64,000 bases of DNA from Plasmopara viticola (GCA_001695595.3 MBPM02000135.1:1-64000); one strand, 5' to 3'; counted from the stretch's first letter, positions 36,791 to 49,665 are shown. Translations and numbers: made by a program. The notes: generated from the letters alone by a model not told the origin.

Positions 36791-39700
36791 TTTACGGCCA
36801 CAGATACGTCCTTTCTATCGCTCTAGACATGCACAGATGCAATAGAGCTCCAACAAAGTGTTTAATCATTCTGTTGGTGCGCTGAGACGTGGTACGGCAA
36901 AGATACGTCCTTTCTTTCGCTTCAGACATGCACAGACGCTTTGATGCCACGACGAAGTGTATAATCATTTTGTTGGAGGGCTGAGACGTTGTACGGCCAA
37001 AGATACGTCCTTTCTATCGCTCAAGACATGCACAAAAGCAATAATGCCACGACGAAGTGTATAATCATTTTGTTGGAGGTCTGAGACGTTGTACGGCCAC
37101 AGATACGTCCTTTGTATCGCTCTAGACATGCACAGATGCGATAGAGCCACAATGAAGTGTAAATCATTCTGTTGGAGCCTTGAGACGTTGTATGGCCACA
37201 GATACGTCTTTTCTATCGCTCTAGACATGCACAGATGCAGTAGAGTTCCAACAAAGTGTTTAATTATTCTGTTGGTGCGCTGAGACATTGTATGGCAAAG
37301 ATACGTCCTTTCTTTTGCATCAGACATGCACAGAAGCAATAATGCCACGACGAAGTGTAAAATCATTCTGATGAAGGGCCGAGACGTTGTACGGCCACAG
37401 ATACGTCCTTTCGATCGCTCTAGACATGCACAAATGCAATAGAGCCAGACATGCACAAATGCAATAGTGTATAAGCATTCAGTTGGAGCGCAGAGACGTT
37501 GTACGGACACAGATACGTCCTTTCGATCACTCTAGACATGCACCGATGCGATAGAGCCACAACGAAGTGAGTACTAAGTCTGTTGGAGCGCTGAGACATT
37601 GTACGGCCATAGATACATCCTTTCTTTCGCTCTAGACATGCACAGAAGCAATAGAGCCAAAACGAAATGTATAACCATTCTGTTGGAGTACTGATACGTT
37701 GTACGGCAACAGATACGTCATTCGTATCGCTCTAGACATGCACAGAAGCAATAGAGCCAAAACGAAGTGTAAAATCATTCTGTGGAGTACGGAGACGTTG
37801 TACGGCCACAGATACGTCCTTTCTATCGCTCCAGACATGCACAGAATCAACAGAGCCACGACGAAGTGTATAATCATTCTGTTGGAGCACTGAGGCGATG
37901 TACGACCACAGATACGTCCTTTCTATCGCTCTAGATATGCACAGATGGAATAGGCCCACGACGAAGTGTATAATCATTCTGTTGGAGTGCTAAGACATTG
38001 TATGGCCACAGATACGTCCTTTTGATCGCTCTAGACATGCACAGATGCTTTAGAGTAGAGAGGGGTATAACCATTCAGTTGGAGCGCTGAGGCGTTGTAC
38101 GGCCACAGATACGTCCTTTCTATCGCTCAAGACATGCACAGACGCGATAGAGCCACAACGAAGTGTTTAATCATTCTGTTGGAGCGCTGAGACGTTGTAT
38201 GGCCACGGATACGTCCTTTCTATCGCTCTAGACATACACAAAAGCAATTGAGCCACAACGAAGTGTATAATCATTCTGTCGGAGAGCTGAAGCGTTGTAA
38301 AGCCACAGATACGTCTTTTCTATCACTCTAAAAATATGCAGAAGCAATAGAGCCACATCGAAGTGTATAATCATTCTTTTGGAGGGCTGAGACGTTGTAC
38401 GGCCACAGATACGTCCTTTCTATCGCTCTAGACATACACAGAAGCAATAGAACCACGACAAAGTGTATAATCATTCTGTTGGAGCGCTGAGACGTTGTAA
38501 GGCCACAGCTACGTCTTTTCTTTCGCTCTAGACATGCACAGATGCGATAGAGCCACAAAGAAGTGTATAAGTATTCAGTTGGAGCACTGAGGCGTTGTAC
38601 GGCAATGATACGTCCTTTCTTTCGCTTCAGGTATGCACAGAAGCAACAATGCCACGACGAAGTGTATAATCATTCTGTTGCAGCGCCGAGACGTTGTACG
38701 GACAAAGATACGTCCTTTCTATCGCTCAAGACATGCACAAAAGCAATAATGCCATGACGAAGTGTATAATCATTTTGTTGGAGGGCTGAGACGTTGTACG
38801 GCCACAGATACGTCCTTTGTATCGCTCTAGACATGTACAGATGCGATAGAGCCACAACGAAGTGTATAATCATTCTGTTGGAGCGCTGAGACGTTGTATG
38901 GCCGAAGAGACGTTCTTTCTATCGCTCCAGACATGCACATATGCGATAGAGCCACGACGAGGTGAATAATACTTCTGTTGGAGCGCTGAGACGTTGTATG
39001 GCCACAGATACGTCCTTTCTATTGCTCTAGACATGCACAGATGCGATAGAGCCACAACGAAGTGTTTATCATTCTGTTGGGGCGCTGAGACGTTGTACGG
39101 CCGAAGAGACGTTCTTTCTATCGCTCCAGACATGCACATATGCGATAGAGCCACGACGAGGTGAATACTACTCTGTTGAGCGCTGAGACGTTGTATGGCC
39201 ACAGATACGTCCTTTCTTTTGCTCTAGACATGCACAGATGCGTTATAGCCACAACGAAGTGTATAATAAATCTATTAGAGCACTGAGACGTTGTGGGGCC
39301 ACAGATACGTCCTTTTTATCGCTCTAGACATGCAAATATGCAATAGAGACCCGACGAAGTGTTTAATAATTTTGATGGAGGGCTGAGACGTTGTACAGCC
39401 ACAGATAAGCCCTTTCTATCGCTCTAGACATGCACAGATGCAATAGAGCTCCAATAAAGTGTTTTTTCATTCTGTTGGAGCACTGAGAAGTTGTACGGGC
39501 ACAGAGACGTCCTTTCTATCGCTCTAGACATGCACAGATAAAATAAAGCCACAACGAAGTGTATAAGCATTCTGTTGGAGCGCTGAGAAGTTGTACGGCC
39601 ACAGATACGTCCTTTTTATCGCTTTAGACATGCACAGATGCAATGGAGCCCCAACATATTTTATAATCATTCTGTTGGAGCGCTGAGAAGTTGTGCGGCC

Positions 39701-40745
39701 AAAGGTATGTCCTTTCTATCGCTCTCGACATGCACACATGCAATGGAGCCACAACAGAGTGCATAAACAATCGGTTGGAGGGCTGGGACATTGTGCTGCT
39801 GAAAATACGTCCTTTCTATCGCTCTAGTCATGCACAGATGCAATAAAGCCCCAACGAAGTGTATAATCATTGTGTTGGTGGCTGAGACGTTGTACGACCA
39901 CAGATACGTCCTTTCTATCGCTCTAGACATGCACCGATGCAATAGAGCCCCCAAAAAGTGTATAATCATTCTGGTAGAGCGCTGAGACGTTGTACGGCCA
40001 AAGATACGTCCTTTATATCGCTCAAGACATGCACAGATGGAATAGAGCCACAACGAAGTCTATAATTATTCTGTTGAGCGCTGAGATGTTGTGTGGCCAC
40101 AGATACGTCTTTCTATCGCTCTAGTCATGCACAGATGCAATAAAGCCCCAACGAAGCGTATAAACATTCTGTTGGTGGCCTGAGATGTTGTACGGCCAAA
40201 ATATGTCCTTTCTATCGCACTAGACATGCAAATATGCGACGGAGCCCCAACGAAGTGTATAATTATTCCGTTGGAGCGCTGAGAAGTTGTGAGGCCACAG
40301 ATACGTCCTTTCTATCGCTCTACACATACACAGATGTAATTAAGCCACAACGATCTGTATGATCATTTTGATGATGTGCTGAGACGTGTGCGGCCACAAA
40401 TACGTCCTTTCTATCGCTCTAGACATGCACAGATGCAATAGAGCCACAACGAAGTGTATTATCATTCTTTTGGATCGCTGAGATGTATGTGGCTACAGAT
40501 TCGTCCTTTCTATCGCTCTAGACATTGCACACATGCAATAGTGCCACAACAGAGTGTATAATCATTCTGTTTAAGGGCTGAGACGATGTACGGCCAAAGA
40601 TACGTCCTTTCTATCGATCTAGACATGCACAAATGCGATAGAGCCCCAACGAAGTGTATAATAATTGTGTTAGAGCGATGAGACGTTCTGTGGCCAATTA
40701 TACGTCCTATGTATCGCTCTAGACATGCACAGATGCAATAGAGCC
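36568..40745 (-). repeat. Segmental duplication block S1, copy 1 (copy 2 at 43836-48003)
   Basis: About 4.2 kb of B satellite is repeated downstream at an offset of 7268 bases at the left edge, falling to 7258 at the right through small indels. Private marks such as GTAGAGAGGGGTATAACC, TCTAAAAATATGCAGAAGC, GGCCGAAGAGACGTTC, GGACATTGTGCTGCTG and CCAATTATACGTCCTATG keep their order. The left edge lies at CAGTTAGAGC and the right edge at AATAGAGCC. This is the largest duplication found. Confidence 0.93.
37422..37467 (-). repeat. 21-bp templated micro-duplication within S1 copy 1
   Basis: Bases 37422-37442 are repeated exactly at 37447-37467, separated by four bases, and part of the following unit is missing. 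The sister copy near 44690-44730 has a normal monomer there, so the change arose after S1 was duplicated or is an assembly error. It joins two reading phases and makes the longest accidental open frame in the window (181 codons); that frame is not a gene. Confidence 0.85.
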
Positions 40746-42027
40746 ACAACGAAGTGTATTATCATTCTTTTGGAGCGCTGAGATGTATGTGGCTACAGAT
40801 TCGTCCTTTCTATCGCTCTAGACATGCACACATGCAATAGTGCCACAACAGAGTGTATAATCATTCTGTTTAAGGGCTGAGACGATGTACGGCCAAAGAT
40901 ACGTCCTTTCTATCGCTCTAGACATGCACAGATGCAATGAAGCCCCAACGATGTGTATAATCATTCTGTTGGAGGGCGGAGACGTTGTACGGCCACAGAC
41001 ACGTCCTTTCTATCGCTCTAGACATGCACAGATGCAATAGAGCCCCAAAAAAGTGTATAATCATTATGGTGGAGGGCTGAGACGTTGTGCGGACAAAGAT
41101 ACGTCTTTTCTATCGATCCAGACATGCACAGAAGCAATATAGCCACAACGATGTGTATAATCATTCTGTTGGAGCATTAAGACGTTGTACGACCACAGAT
41201 ACGTCCTTTCTATCGCTCTAGACATGCACAGATGCAACAGAGCCTCAACAAGGTGTATAATCATTTCGTTGGATCCCTGAGACGTTGTCCGCCACAGGTA
41301 CGTCCTATGTATTGCTCTAGACATGCACGATGCAATAAAGCCTCAACGAAGTATATAATCATTCTGTTGGAGCGCTGAAAGTTGTCGGCCAAATATACGT
41401 CCTTTCTATCGCTCTAGACATGCACACTGCAATAGAGCCACGATGAAGTAATAAAACATTCTGTTGGAGGGCTGAGACGTTCACGGCCAAAATACGTCCT
41501 TTCTATCGCTTTAGACATGCACAGAAGCAATAGAGCCTTATCGAAGTGTATAATCATTCAGTTAGAGCGCTGAGACGTTACACGGCCACAGATTTGTCCT
41601 TTCTATCGCTCTAGACATGCACAAAAGCAATAATGCCACGACGAAGTGTATAATCATTCTGTTGGAGTACTGAGACGTTGTACGGCCACAGATACGTCCT
41701 TTCTATCGCTCTGGACATGCACAGATGCGATAGAGCCACAATGAAGTGCATACTCGCTCTGTTAGAGGGCTGAGACGTTGTATGGCCAAAAATACGTCCT
41801 TTCTATCGATCTAGACATGCACAAATGCGATAGAGCCCCAACGAAGTGTATAATAATTGTGTTAGAGCGATAGACGTTCTGTGGCCAATTATACGTCCTA
41901 TGTATCGCTCTAGACATGCACAGATGCAATAGAGCCCAACGAAGTGTATTATCATTCTTTGGAGCGCTGAGATGTATGTGGCTACAATTCGTCCTTTCTA
42001 TCCTCTAGACATGCACACATGCAATAG
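40746..42027 (-). repeat. Block S2: local 1.18-kb tandem duplication with clustered small deletions
   Basis: The region from about 40612 repeats from about 41797 at an offset near 1183-1185 (ATTATGGTGG at 41063 and 42246). A three-monomer repeat at a 300-base offset also lies at its left edge (40442 and 40742). Compared with the matching DNA at 49666-50590, the stretches 41320-41520 and 41860-42060 carry many one- or two-base deletions, giving units shorter than 100. Confidence 0.85.
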
Positions 42028-43833
42028 CCACAACAGAGGTATAATCATTCTGTTTAAGGGCTGAGACGATGTACGGCCAAAGATACGTCCTTTCTATCGC
42101 TCTAGACATGCACAGATGCAATGAAGCCCCAACGATGTGTATAATCATTCTGTTGGAGGGCGGAGACGTTGTACGGCCACAGACACGTCCTTTCTATCGC
42201 TCTAGACATGCACAGATGCATAGAGCCCCAAAAAAGTGTATAATCATTATGGTGGAGGGCTGAGACGTTGTGCGGACAAAGATACGTCTTTTCTATCGAT
42301 CCAGACATGCACAGAAGCAATATAGCCACAACGATGTGTATAATCATTCTGTTGGAGCATTAAGACTTGTACGACCACAATACGTCCTTTCTATCGCTCT
42401 AGACATGCACAGATGCAACAGAGCCTCAACAAGGTGTATAATCATTTCGTTGGATCCCTGAGACGTTGTCCGGCCACAGGTACGTCCTATGTATTGCTCT
42501 AGACATGCACCGATGCAATAAAGCCTCAACGAAGTATATAATCATTCTGTTGGAGCGCTGAGAAGTTGTGCGGCCAAATATACGTCCTTTCTATCGCTCT
42601 AGACATGCACACTTGCAATAGAGCCACGATGAAGTATATAAACATTCTGTGGAGGGCTGAGACGTTGCACGGCCAAAATACGTCCTTTCTATCGCTTTAG
42701 ACATGCACAGAACAATGAGCCTTATCAAGGTGTATAATCATTCAGTTAGAGCGCTGAGACGTTACACGGCCACAGATATGTCCTTTCTATCGCTCTAGAC
42801 ATGCACAAAAGCAATAATGCCACGACGAAGTGTATAATCATTCTGTTGGAGTACTGAGACGTTGTACGGCCACAGATACGTCCTTTCTATCGCTCTGGAC
42901 ATGCACAGATGCGATAGAGCCACAACGAAGTGTTTAATCATTCTGTGGTGCGCTGAGACGCGTTACGGCCACAGATACGTCCTTTCTATCGCTCTGGACA
43001 TGCACAGATGCGATAGAGCCACAACGAAGTGTTTAATCATTCTGTTGGTGCGCTGAAACGTGTTACGGCCACAGATACGTCCTTTCTATCGCTCTAGACA
43101 TGCACAGATGCAATAGAGCTCCAACAAAGTAATTTAATAATTCTGTTGGTGCGCTGAGACGTTGTACGGCAAAGATACGTCCTTTCTTTCGCTTCAGACA
43201 TGCACAGACGCATTAATGCCGCGACAAAGTGTATAATCATTTTGTTGGAGGGCTGAGACGTTGTACGGCCAAAGATACGTCCTTTCTATCCCTCAAGGCA
43301 TGCACAAAAGCAATAATGCCACGACGAAGTGTATAATCATTTTGTTGGAGGGCTGAGACGTTGTACGGCCACAGATACGTCCTTTCTATCCTCAAGGCAT
43401 GCACAAAAGCAATAATGCCACGACGAAGTGTATAATCATTTTGTTGGAGGGCTTAGACGTTGTACGGCCACAGATACGTCCTTTCTATCGCACTAGACAT
43501 GCACAGATGCAAAAGAGCCCCAACGAAGTGTTTAATCATTCTGTTGAAGTACTGAGACGTTGTACGGGCACAGATACGTCCTTTCTATCGCTCTAGACAT
43601 GCACAGACGCGATAGAGCCACAACGAAGTGTTTAATCATTCTGTTGGTGCGCTGAGACGTTGTACGGCACAGATACGTCCTTTCTATCGCACTAGACATG
43701 CACAGATGCGATAGAGCCACATCGAAGTGTATAATCTTTCTGTTGAGCGCTGAGACGTTGCGAGGCCAAAGATACGTCCTTTCTATTGCTCTAGACATGC
43801 ACAAATGCAATAGAGCTCCAACGAAGTGTAAAA
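42028..43833 (-). repeat. Segmental duplication block S3, copy 1 (copy 2 at 49666-51480)
   Basis: About 1.8 kb recurs at an offset of 7638 rising to 7647. The drift reflects nine or so bases missing from this copy. The left edge is CCACAACAGAG and the right edge lies near GAAATAATTC. Its last 0.3 kb (from 43515) also occurs at 47999-48317, joined directly to the end of S1 copy 2. Confidence 0.9.
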
Positions 43834-43835
43834 TA

Positions 43836-46800
43836 ATTCAGTTAGAGCGCTGAGACGTTGTACGGCCACAGATACGTCCTTTCTATCGCTCTAGACATGC
43901 ACAAAAGCAATAATGCCACGACGAAGTGTAAAATCATTCTGTTGGAGCGCTGAGACGTTGTACGGCCACAGATAAGTCCTTTCTATCGCTCTGGACATGC
44001 ACAGATGCGATAGAGCCACAACGAAGTGTTTAATCATTCGGTTGGTGCGCTGAAACGTTTTACGGCCACAGATACGTCCTTTCTATCGCTCTAGACATGC
44101 ACAGATGCAATAGAGCTCCAACAAAGTGTTTAATCATTCTGTTGGTGCGCTGAGACGTGGTACGGCAAAGATACGTCCTTTCTTTCGCTTCAGACATGCA
44201 CAGACGCTTTGATGCCACGACGAAGTGTATAATCATTTTGTTGGAGGGCTGAGACGTTGTACGGCCAAAGATACGTCCTTTCTATCGCTCAAGACATGCA
44301 CAAAAGCAATAATGCCACGACGAAGTGTATAATCATTTTGTTGGAGGTCTGAGACGTTGTACGGCCACAGATACGTCCTTTGTATCGCTCTAGACATGCA
44401 CAGATGCGATAGAGCCACAATGAAGTGTATAATCATTCTGTTGGAGCCTTGAGACGTTGTATGGCCACAGATACGTCTTTTCTATCGCTCTAGACATGCA
44501 CAGATGCAGTAGAGTTCCAACAAAGTGTTTAATTATTCTGTTGGTGCGCTGAGACATTGTATGGCAAAGATACGTCCTTTCTTTTGCATCAGACATGCAC
44601 AGAAGCAATAATGCCACGACGAAGTGTAAAATCATTCTGATGAAGGGCCGAGACGTTGTACGGCCACAGATACGTCCTTTCGATCGCTCTAGACATGCAC
44701 AAATGCAATAGAGCCACAAAGAAGTGTATAAGCATTCAGTTGGAGCGCAGAGACGTTGTACGGACACAGATACGTCCTTTCGATCACTCTAGACATGCAC
44801 CGATGCGATAGAGCCACAACGAAGTGAGTACTAAGTCTGTTGGAGCGCTGAGACATTGTACGGCCATAGATACATCCTTTCTTTCGCTCTAGACATGCAC
44901 AGAAGCAATAGAGCCAAAACGAAATGTATAACCATTCTGTTGGAGTACTGATACGTTGTACGGCAACAGATACGTCATTCGTATCGCTCTAGACATGCAC
45001 AGAAGCAATAGAGCCAAAACGAAGTGTAAATCATTCTGTGGAGTACGGAGACGTTGTACGGCCACAGATACGTCCTTTCTATCGCTCCAGACATGCACAG
45101 AATCAACAGAGCCACGACGAAGTGTATAATCATTCTGTTGGAGCACTGAGGCGATGTACGACCACAGATACGTCCTTTCTATCGCTCTAGATATGCACAG
45201 ATGGAATAGGCCCACGACGAAGTGTATAATCATTCTGTTGGAGTGCTAAGACATTGTATGGCCACAGATACGTCCTTTGATCGCTCTAGACATGCACAGA
45301 TGCTTTAGAGTAGAGAGGGGTATAACCATTCAGTTGGAGCGCTGAGGCGTTGTACGGCCACAGATACGTCCTTTCTATCGCTCAAGACATGCACAGACGC
45401 GATAGAGCCACAACGAAGTGTTTAATCATTCTGTTGGAGCGCTGAGACGTTGTATGGCCACGGATACGTCCTTTCTATCGCTCTAGACATACACAAAAGC
45501 AATTGAGCCACAACGAAGTGTATAATCATTCTGTCGGAGAGCTGAAGCGTTGTAAAGCCACAGATACGTCTTTTCTATCACTCTAAAAATATGCAGAAGC
45601 AATAGAGCCACATCGAAGTGTATAATCATTCTTTTGGAGGGCTGAGACGTTGTACGGCCACAGATACGTCCTTTCTATCGCTCTAGACATACACAGAAGC
45701 AATAGAACCACGACAAAGTGTATAATCATTCTGTTGGAGCGCTGAGACGTTGTAAGGCCACAGCTACGTCTTTTCTTTCGCTCTAGACATGCACAGATGC
45801 GATAGAGCCACAAAGAAGTGTATAAGTATTCAGTTGGAGCACTGAGGCGTTGTACGGCAATGATACGTCCTTTCTTTCGCTTCAGGTATGCACAGAAGCA
45901 ACAATGCCACGACGAAGTGTATAATCATTCTGTTGCAGCGCCGAGACGTTGTACGGACGAAGATACGTCCTTTCTATCGCTCAAGACATGCACAAAAGCA
46001 ATAATGCCATGACGAAGTGTATTATCATTTTGTTGGAGGGCTGAGACGTTGTACGGCCACAGATACGTCCTTTGTATCGCTCTAGACATGTACAGATGCG
46101 ATAGAGCCACAACGAAGTGTATAATCATTCTGTTGGAGCGCTGAGACGTTGTATGGCCGAAGAGACGTTCTTTCTATCGCTCCAGACATGCACATATGCG
46201 ATAGAGCCACGACGAGGTGAATAATACTTCTGTTGGAGCGCTGAGACGTTGTATGGCCACAGATACGTCCTTTCTATTGCTCTAGACATGCACAGATGCG
46301 ATAGAGCCACAACGAAGTGTTTATCATTCTGTTGGGGCGCTGAGACGTTGTACGGCCGAAGAGACGTTCTTTCTATCGCTCCAGACATGCACATATGCGA
46401 TAGAGCCACGACGAGGTGAATACTACTTCTGTTGGAGCGCTGAGACGTTGTATGGCCACAGATACGTCCTTTCTTTTGCTCTAGACATGCACAGATGCGT
46501 TATAGCCACAACGAAGTGTATAATAAAATTATTAGAGCACTGAGACGTTGTGGGGCCACAGATACGTCCTTTTTATCGCTCTAGACATGCAAATATGCAA
46601 TAGAGACCCGACGAAGTGTTTAATAATTTTGATGGAGGGCTGAGACGTTGTACAGCCACAGATAAGCCCTTTCTATCGCTCTAGACATGCACAGATGCAA
46701 TAGAGCTCCAATAAAGTGTTTTTTCATTCTGTTGGAGCACTGAGAAGTTGTACGGGCACAGAGACGTCCTTTCTATCGCTCTAGACATGCACAGATAAAA

Positions 46801-48003
46801 TAAAGCCACAACGAAGTGTATAAGCATTCTGTTGGAGCGCTGAGAAGTTGTACGGCCACAGATACGTCCTTTTTATCGCTTTAGACATGCACAGATGCAA
46901 TGGAGCCCCAACATATTTTATAATCATTCTGTTGGAGCGCTGAGAAGTTGTGCGGCCAAAGGTATGTCCTTTCTATCGCTCTCGACATGCACACATGCAA
47001 TGGAGCCACAACAGAGTGCATAAACAATCGGTTGGAGGGCTGGGACATTGTGCTGCTGAAAATACGTCCTTTCTATCGCTCTAGTCATGCACAGATGCAA
47101 TAAAGCCCCAACGAAGTGTATAATCATTGTGTTGGTGGGCTGAGACGTTGTACGACCACAGATACGTCCTTTCTATCGCTCTAGACATGCACCGATGCAA
47201 TAGAGCCCCCAAAAAGTGTATAATCATTCTGGTAGAGCGCTGAGACGTTGTACGGCCAAAGATACGTCCTTTACATCGCTCAAGACATGCACAGATGGAA
47301 TAGAGCCACAACGAAGTCTATAATTATTCTGTTGAGCGCTGAGATGTTGTGTGGCCACAGATACATCTTTCTATCGCTCTAGTCATGCACAGATGCAATA
47401 AAGCCCCAACGAAGCGTATAAACATTCTGTTGGTGGCCTGAGATGTTGTACGGCCAAAATATGTCCTTTCTATCGCACTAGACATGCAAATATGCGACGG
47501 AGCCCCAACGAAGTGTATAATTATTCCGTTGGAGCGCTGAGAAGTTGTGAGGCCACAGATACGTCCTTTCTATCGCTCTACACATACACAGATGTAATTA
47601 AGCCACAACGATCTATATGATCATTTTGATGATGTGCTGAGACGTTGTGCGGCCACAAATACGTCCTTTCTATCGCTCTAGACATGCACAGATGCAATAG
47701 AGCCACAACGAAGTGTATTATCATTCTTTTGGATCGCTGAGATGTATGTGGCTACAGATTCGTCCTTTCTATCGCTCTAGACATGCACACATGCAATAGT
47801 GCCACAACAGAGTGTATAATCATTCTGTTTAAGGGCTGAGACGATGTACGGCCAAAGATACGTCCTTTCTATCGATCTAGACATGCACAAATGCGATAGA
47901 GCCCCAACGAAGTGTATAATAATTGTGTTAGAGCGATGAGACGTTCTGTGGCCAATTATACGTCCTATGTATCGCTCTAGACATGCACAGATGCAATAGA
48001 GCC
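43836..48003 (-). repeat. Segmental duplication block S1, copy 2
   Basis: Second copy of 36568-40745, in the same orientation. At its right edge the sequence switches within AGAGCCC to the tail of S3. The join falls inside a shared string, as expected for microhomology-mediated or homologous exchange between monomers. Confidence 0.92.
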
Positions 48004-48317
48004 CCAACGAAGTGTTTAATCATTCTGTTGAAGTACTGAGACGTTGTACGGGCACAGATACGTCCTTTCTATCGCTCTAGACATGCACAGACGCGATAGA
48101 GCCACAACGAAGTGTTTAATCATTCTGTTGGTGCGCTGAGACGTTGTACGGCACAGATACGTCCTTTCTATCGCACTAGACATGCACAGATGCGATAGAG
48201 CCACATCGAAGTGTATAATCTTTCTGTTGAGCGCTGAGACGTTGCGAGGCCAAAGATACGTCCTTTCTATTGCTCTAGACATGCACAAATGCAATAGAGC
48301 TCCAACGAAGTGTGAAA
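47999..48317 (-). repeat. S3 tail fragment joining S1 copy 2 to block U
   Basis: About 0.3 kb matching 43515-43833 (offset 4484) and 51162-51480 (offset 3163). All three copies carry CTGTTGAAGTACTGAG, CGGGCACAGATACG, GTTGCGAGGCCAAAG and the 99-base unit CTGTTGAGCGCTGAG. Confidence 0.9.
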
Positions 48318-48532
48318 TAATTCTGTTGGAGCGCTGAGACGTTGTGCGGTCACAGATACGTCCTTTCTATCGCTCTAGACATGCACAGATGGAATAGAGC
48401 CACATCGAAGTGTATAAGCATTCTGTTGGAGCGCTGAGACGTTGAATGGCCAAAAATACGTCCTTTTTAGCGCTCTAGACATGCGCAGATGCAATAGAGC
48501 CACACCAAAGTGTATAATCATTCTGTTGGAGG

Positions 48533-48758
48533 GCTCTATCGAATCTGTGCATATCTAGAGCGATAGAAAAGACGTATCTGTGGTCGTACAACGTCTCAAC
48601 GCTCCAACAGGATGATTATACACTTTGTTGTTGCTTTTTTGGATCTGTGCATGCTTAAAGCGAAAAACAGGATGTATTAATGGCCGTACAACGTCTCAGC
48701 GTCTCTGTGGCCGTACAACATCTCTGTGCTCCAACTTAATGATTATACACTTCGTTGT
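48533..48758 (+). repeat. Plus-oriented B patch in the minus array
   Basis: The minus monomer ending GTTGGAGGGCT runs straight into plus-oriented GGCTCTATCGAATCTGTG; the GGCT at 48532-48535 fits both sides. The patch is the reverse complement of DNA about 0.75-0.9 kb downstream (roughly 49290-49460), with the same private variants CTATCGAATC, GCATATCTAGAGC, TGGTCGTACAACG, TTTTTTGGATCTG and GCTTAAAGCGAAAAACAGG. Its right end decays into partial monomers (CAGCGTCTCTGTGGCC, CATCTCTGTGCTCC) before the insert. Confidence 0.9.
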
Positions 48759-48924
48759 ACTACCAAGCCGGACGTCAGCTAGAGGTGTATCGTGGCACAC
48801 GTTCGATAGCATGAGCATCATAGATGTTACTGGCAAATAGGGCTTCCAACGGTTCCAGCCGCGGTCGTAGCGTCAGCCGTAACAGAGACGCCGTTAAAAG
48901 ATACAATGTCCTGTTCCTCCACCA
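48759..48924. other. 166-bp non-satellite insert, copy 1
   Basis: From after CACTTCGTTGT to before CGCTGAGACG the sequence matches neither monomer family and has no 100-bp periodicity. Landmarks are CCAAGCCGGACGTCAGC, CACACGTTCGATAGC and GGTTCCAGCCGCGGTCG. I see no terminal inverted repeats, target-site duplication, poly-A tail or RNA gene signature. On the minus strand one frame (48925 down to 48827) is open for 32 codons and ends in TAA, reading EEQDIVSFNGVSVTADATTA in part. That is protein-like but too short to name. It may be a captured fragment of ordinary genomic DNA. Function and source unknown. Confidence 0.85.
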
Positions 48925-48934
48925 CGCTGAGACG

Positions 48935-49115
48935 TTGAACGGCCACAAATACGTAGATGCAAAAGAGCAACAACGAAGTGTATAATCATTCTGTTGGAGC
49001 GCTGAGACGTTGTACGGCCATAGATACGTCCTTTCTATCGCTCTAGACATGCACAGATGCAAAAGAGCCACAACGAAGTGTAAAATCATTCTGTTGGAGC
49101 GCTGAGACGTTGTAC
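48935..49115 (-). repeat. Truncated B monomer beside the insert (partner about 53172-53340)
   Basis: GGCCACAAATACGTAGATGC lacks about 30 bases of the normal unit between ACGT and AGATGC. The same deletion with the same flanks occurs near 53175-53195 without the 166-bp insert. The two loci therefore share descent, and the 53.17-kb locus shows the right-hand flank in its uninterrupted form. Confidence 0.85.
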
Positions 49116-49665
49116 GGCACAGATACGTCCTTTCTATCGCACTAGACATGCACAGATGGAATAGAGCCACATCGAAGTGTATAAGCATTCTGTTGGAGCG
49201 CTGAGACGTTGAATGGCCAAAAATACGTCCTTTTTAGCGCTCTAGACATGCGCAGATGCAATAGAGCCACACCAAAGTGTATAATCATTCTGTTGGAGCG
49301 CTGAGACGTTGTACGGCCACAAATACGTCCTGTTTTTCGCTTTAAGCATGCACAGATCCAAAAAAGCAACAACAAAGTGTATAATCATTCTGTTGGAGCG
49401 TTGAGACGTTGTACGACCACAGATACGTCTTTTCTATCGCTCTAGATATGCACAGATTCGATAGAGCCACAACGAAGTGTATAATCATTAAGTTGGAGCA
49501 CAGAGATGTTGTACGGCCACAGAGACGTCTTTTCTATCGCTAGTGACATTCAAAGATATAATAGAGCAACGACGAAGTGTTCATCATTCTGTTGGAGCGC
49601 TGAGACGCTGTACGTACACAGATACGTCCTTTCTATCGCTCTAGACATGTACAGATGCGATAGAT

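Noticed and set aside
36965..37510. Longest open frame (181 codons, minus strand) as a possible gene
   Set aside because: It exists only because of a 21-bp micro-duplication and a nearby lost base. The sister copy at 44233-44767 is broken differently. It is translated satellite throughout.
48850..48875. RNA polymerase III B box (GGTTCCAGCCG) suggesting a SINE or tRNA in the insert
   Set aside because: It departs from the B-box consensus at key positions, and no A box, cloverleaf or poly-A tail accompanies it.
48759..48924. Insert as a DNA transposon or retroelement
   Set aside because: No terminal inverted repeats, target-site duplication or poly-A tail could be seen at either edge. The flanks are rearranged satellite and not a clean insertion site.
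48775..49188. 137-codon minus-strand frame running from satellite into the 166-bp insert (also at 51938-52351) as a conserved gene
   Set aside because: Its identity in two places follows from the recent duplication of block U. About two thirds of it is satellite, and the insert part resembles no family I know.
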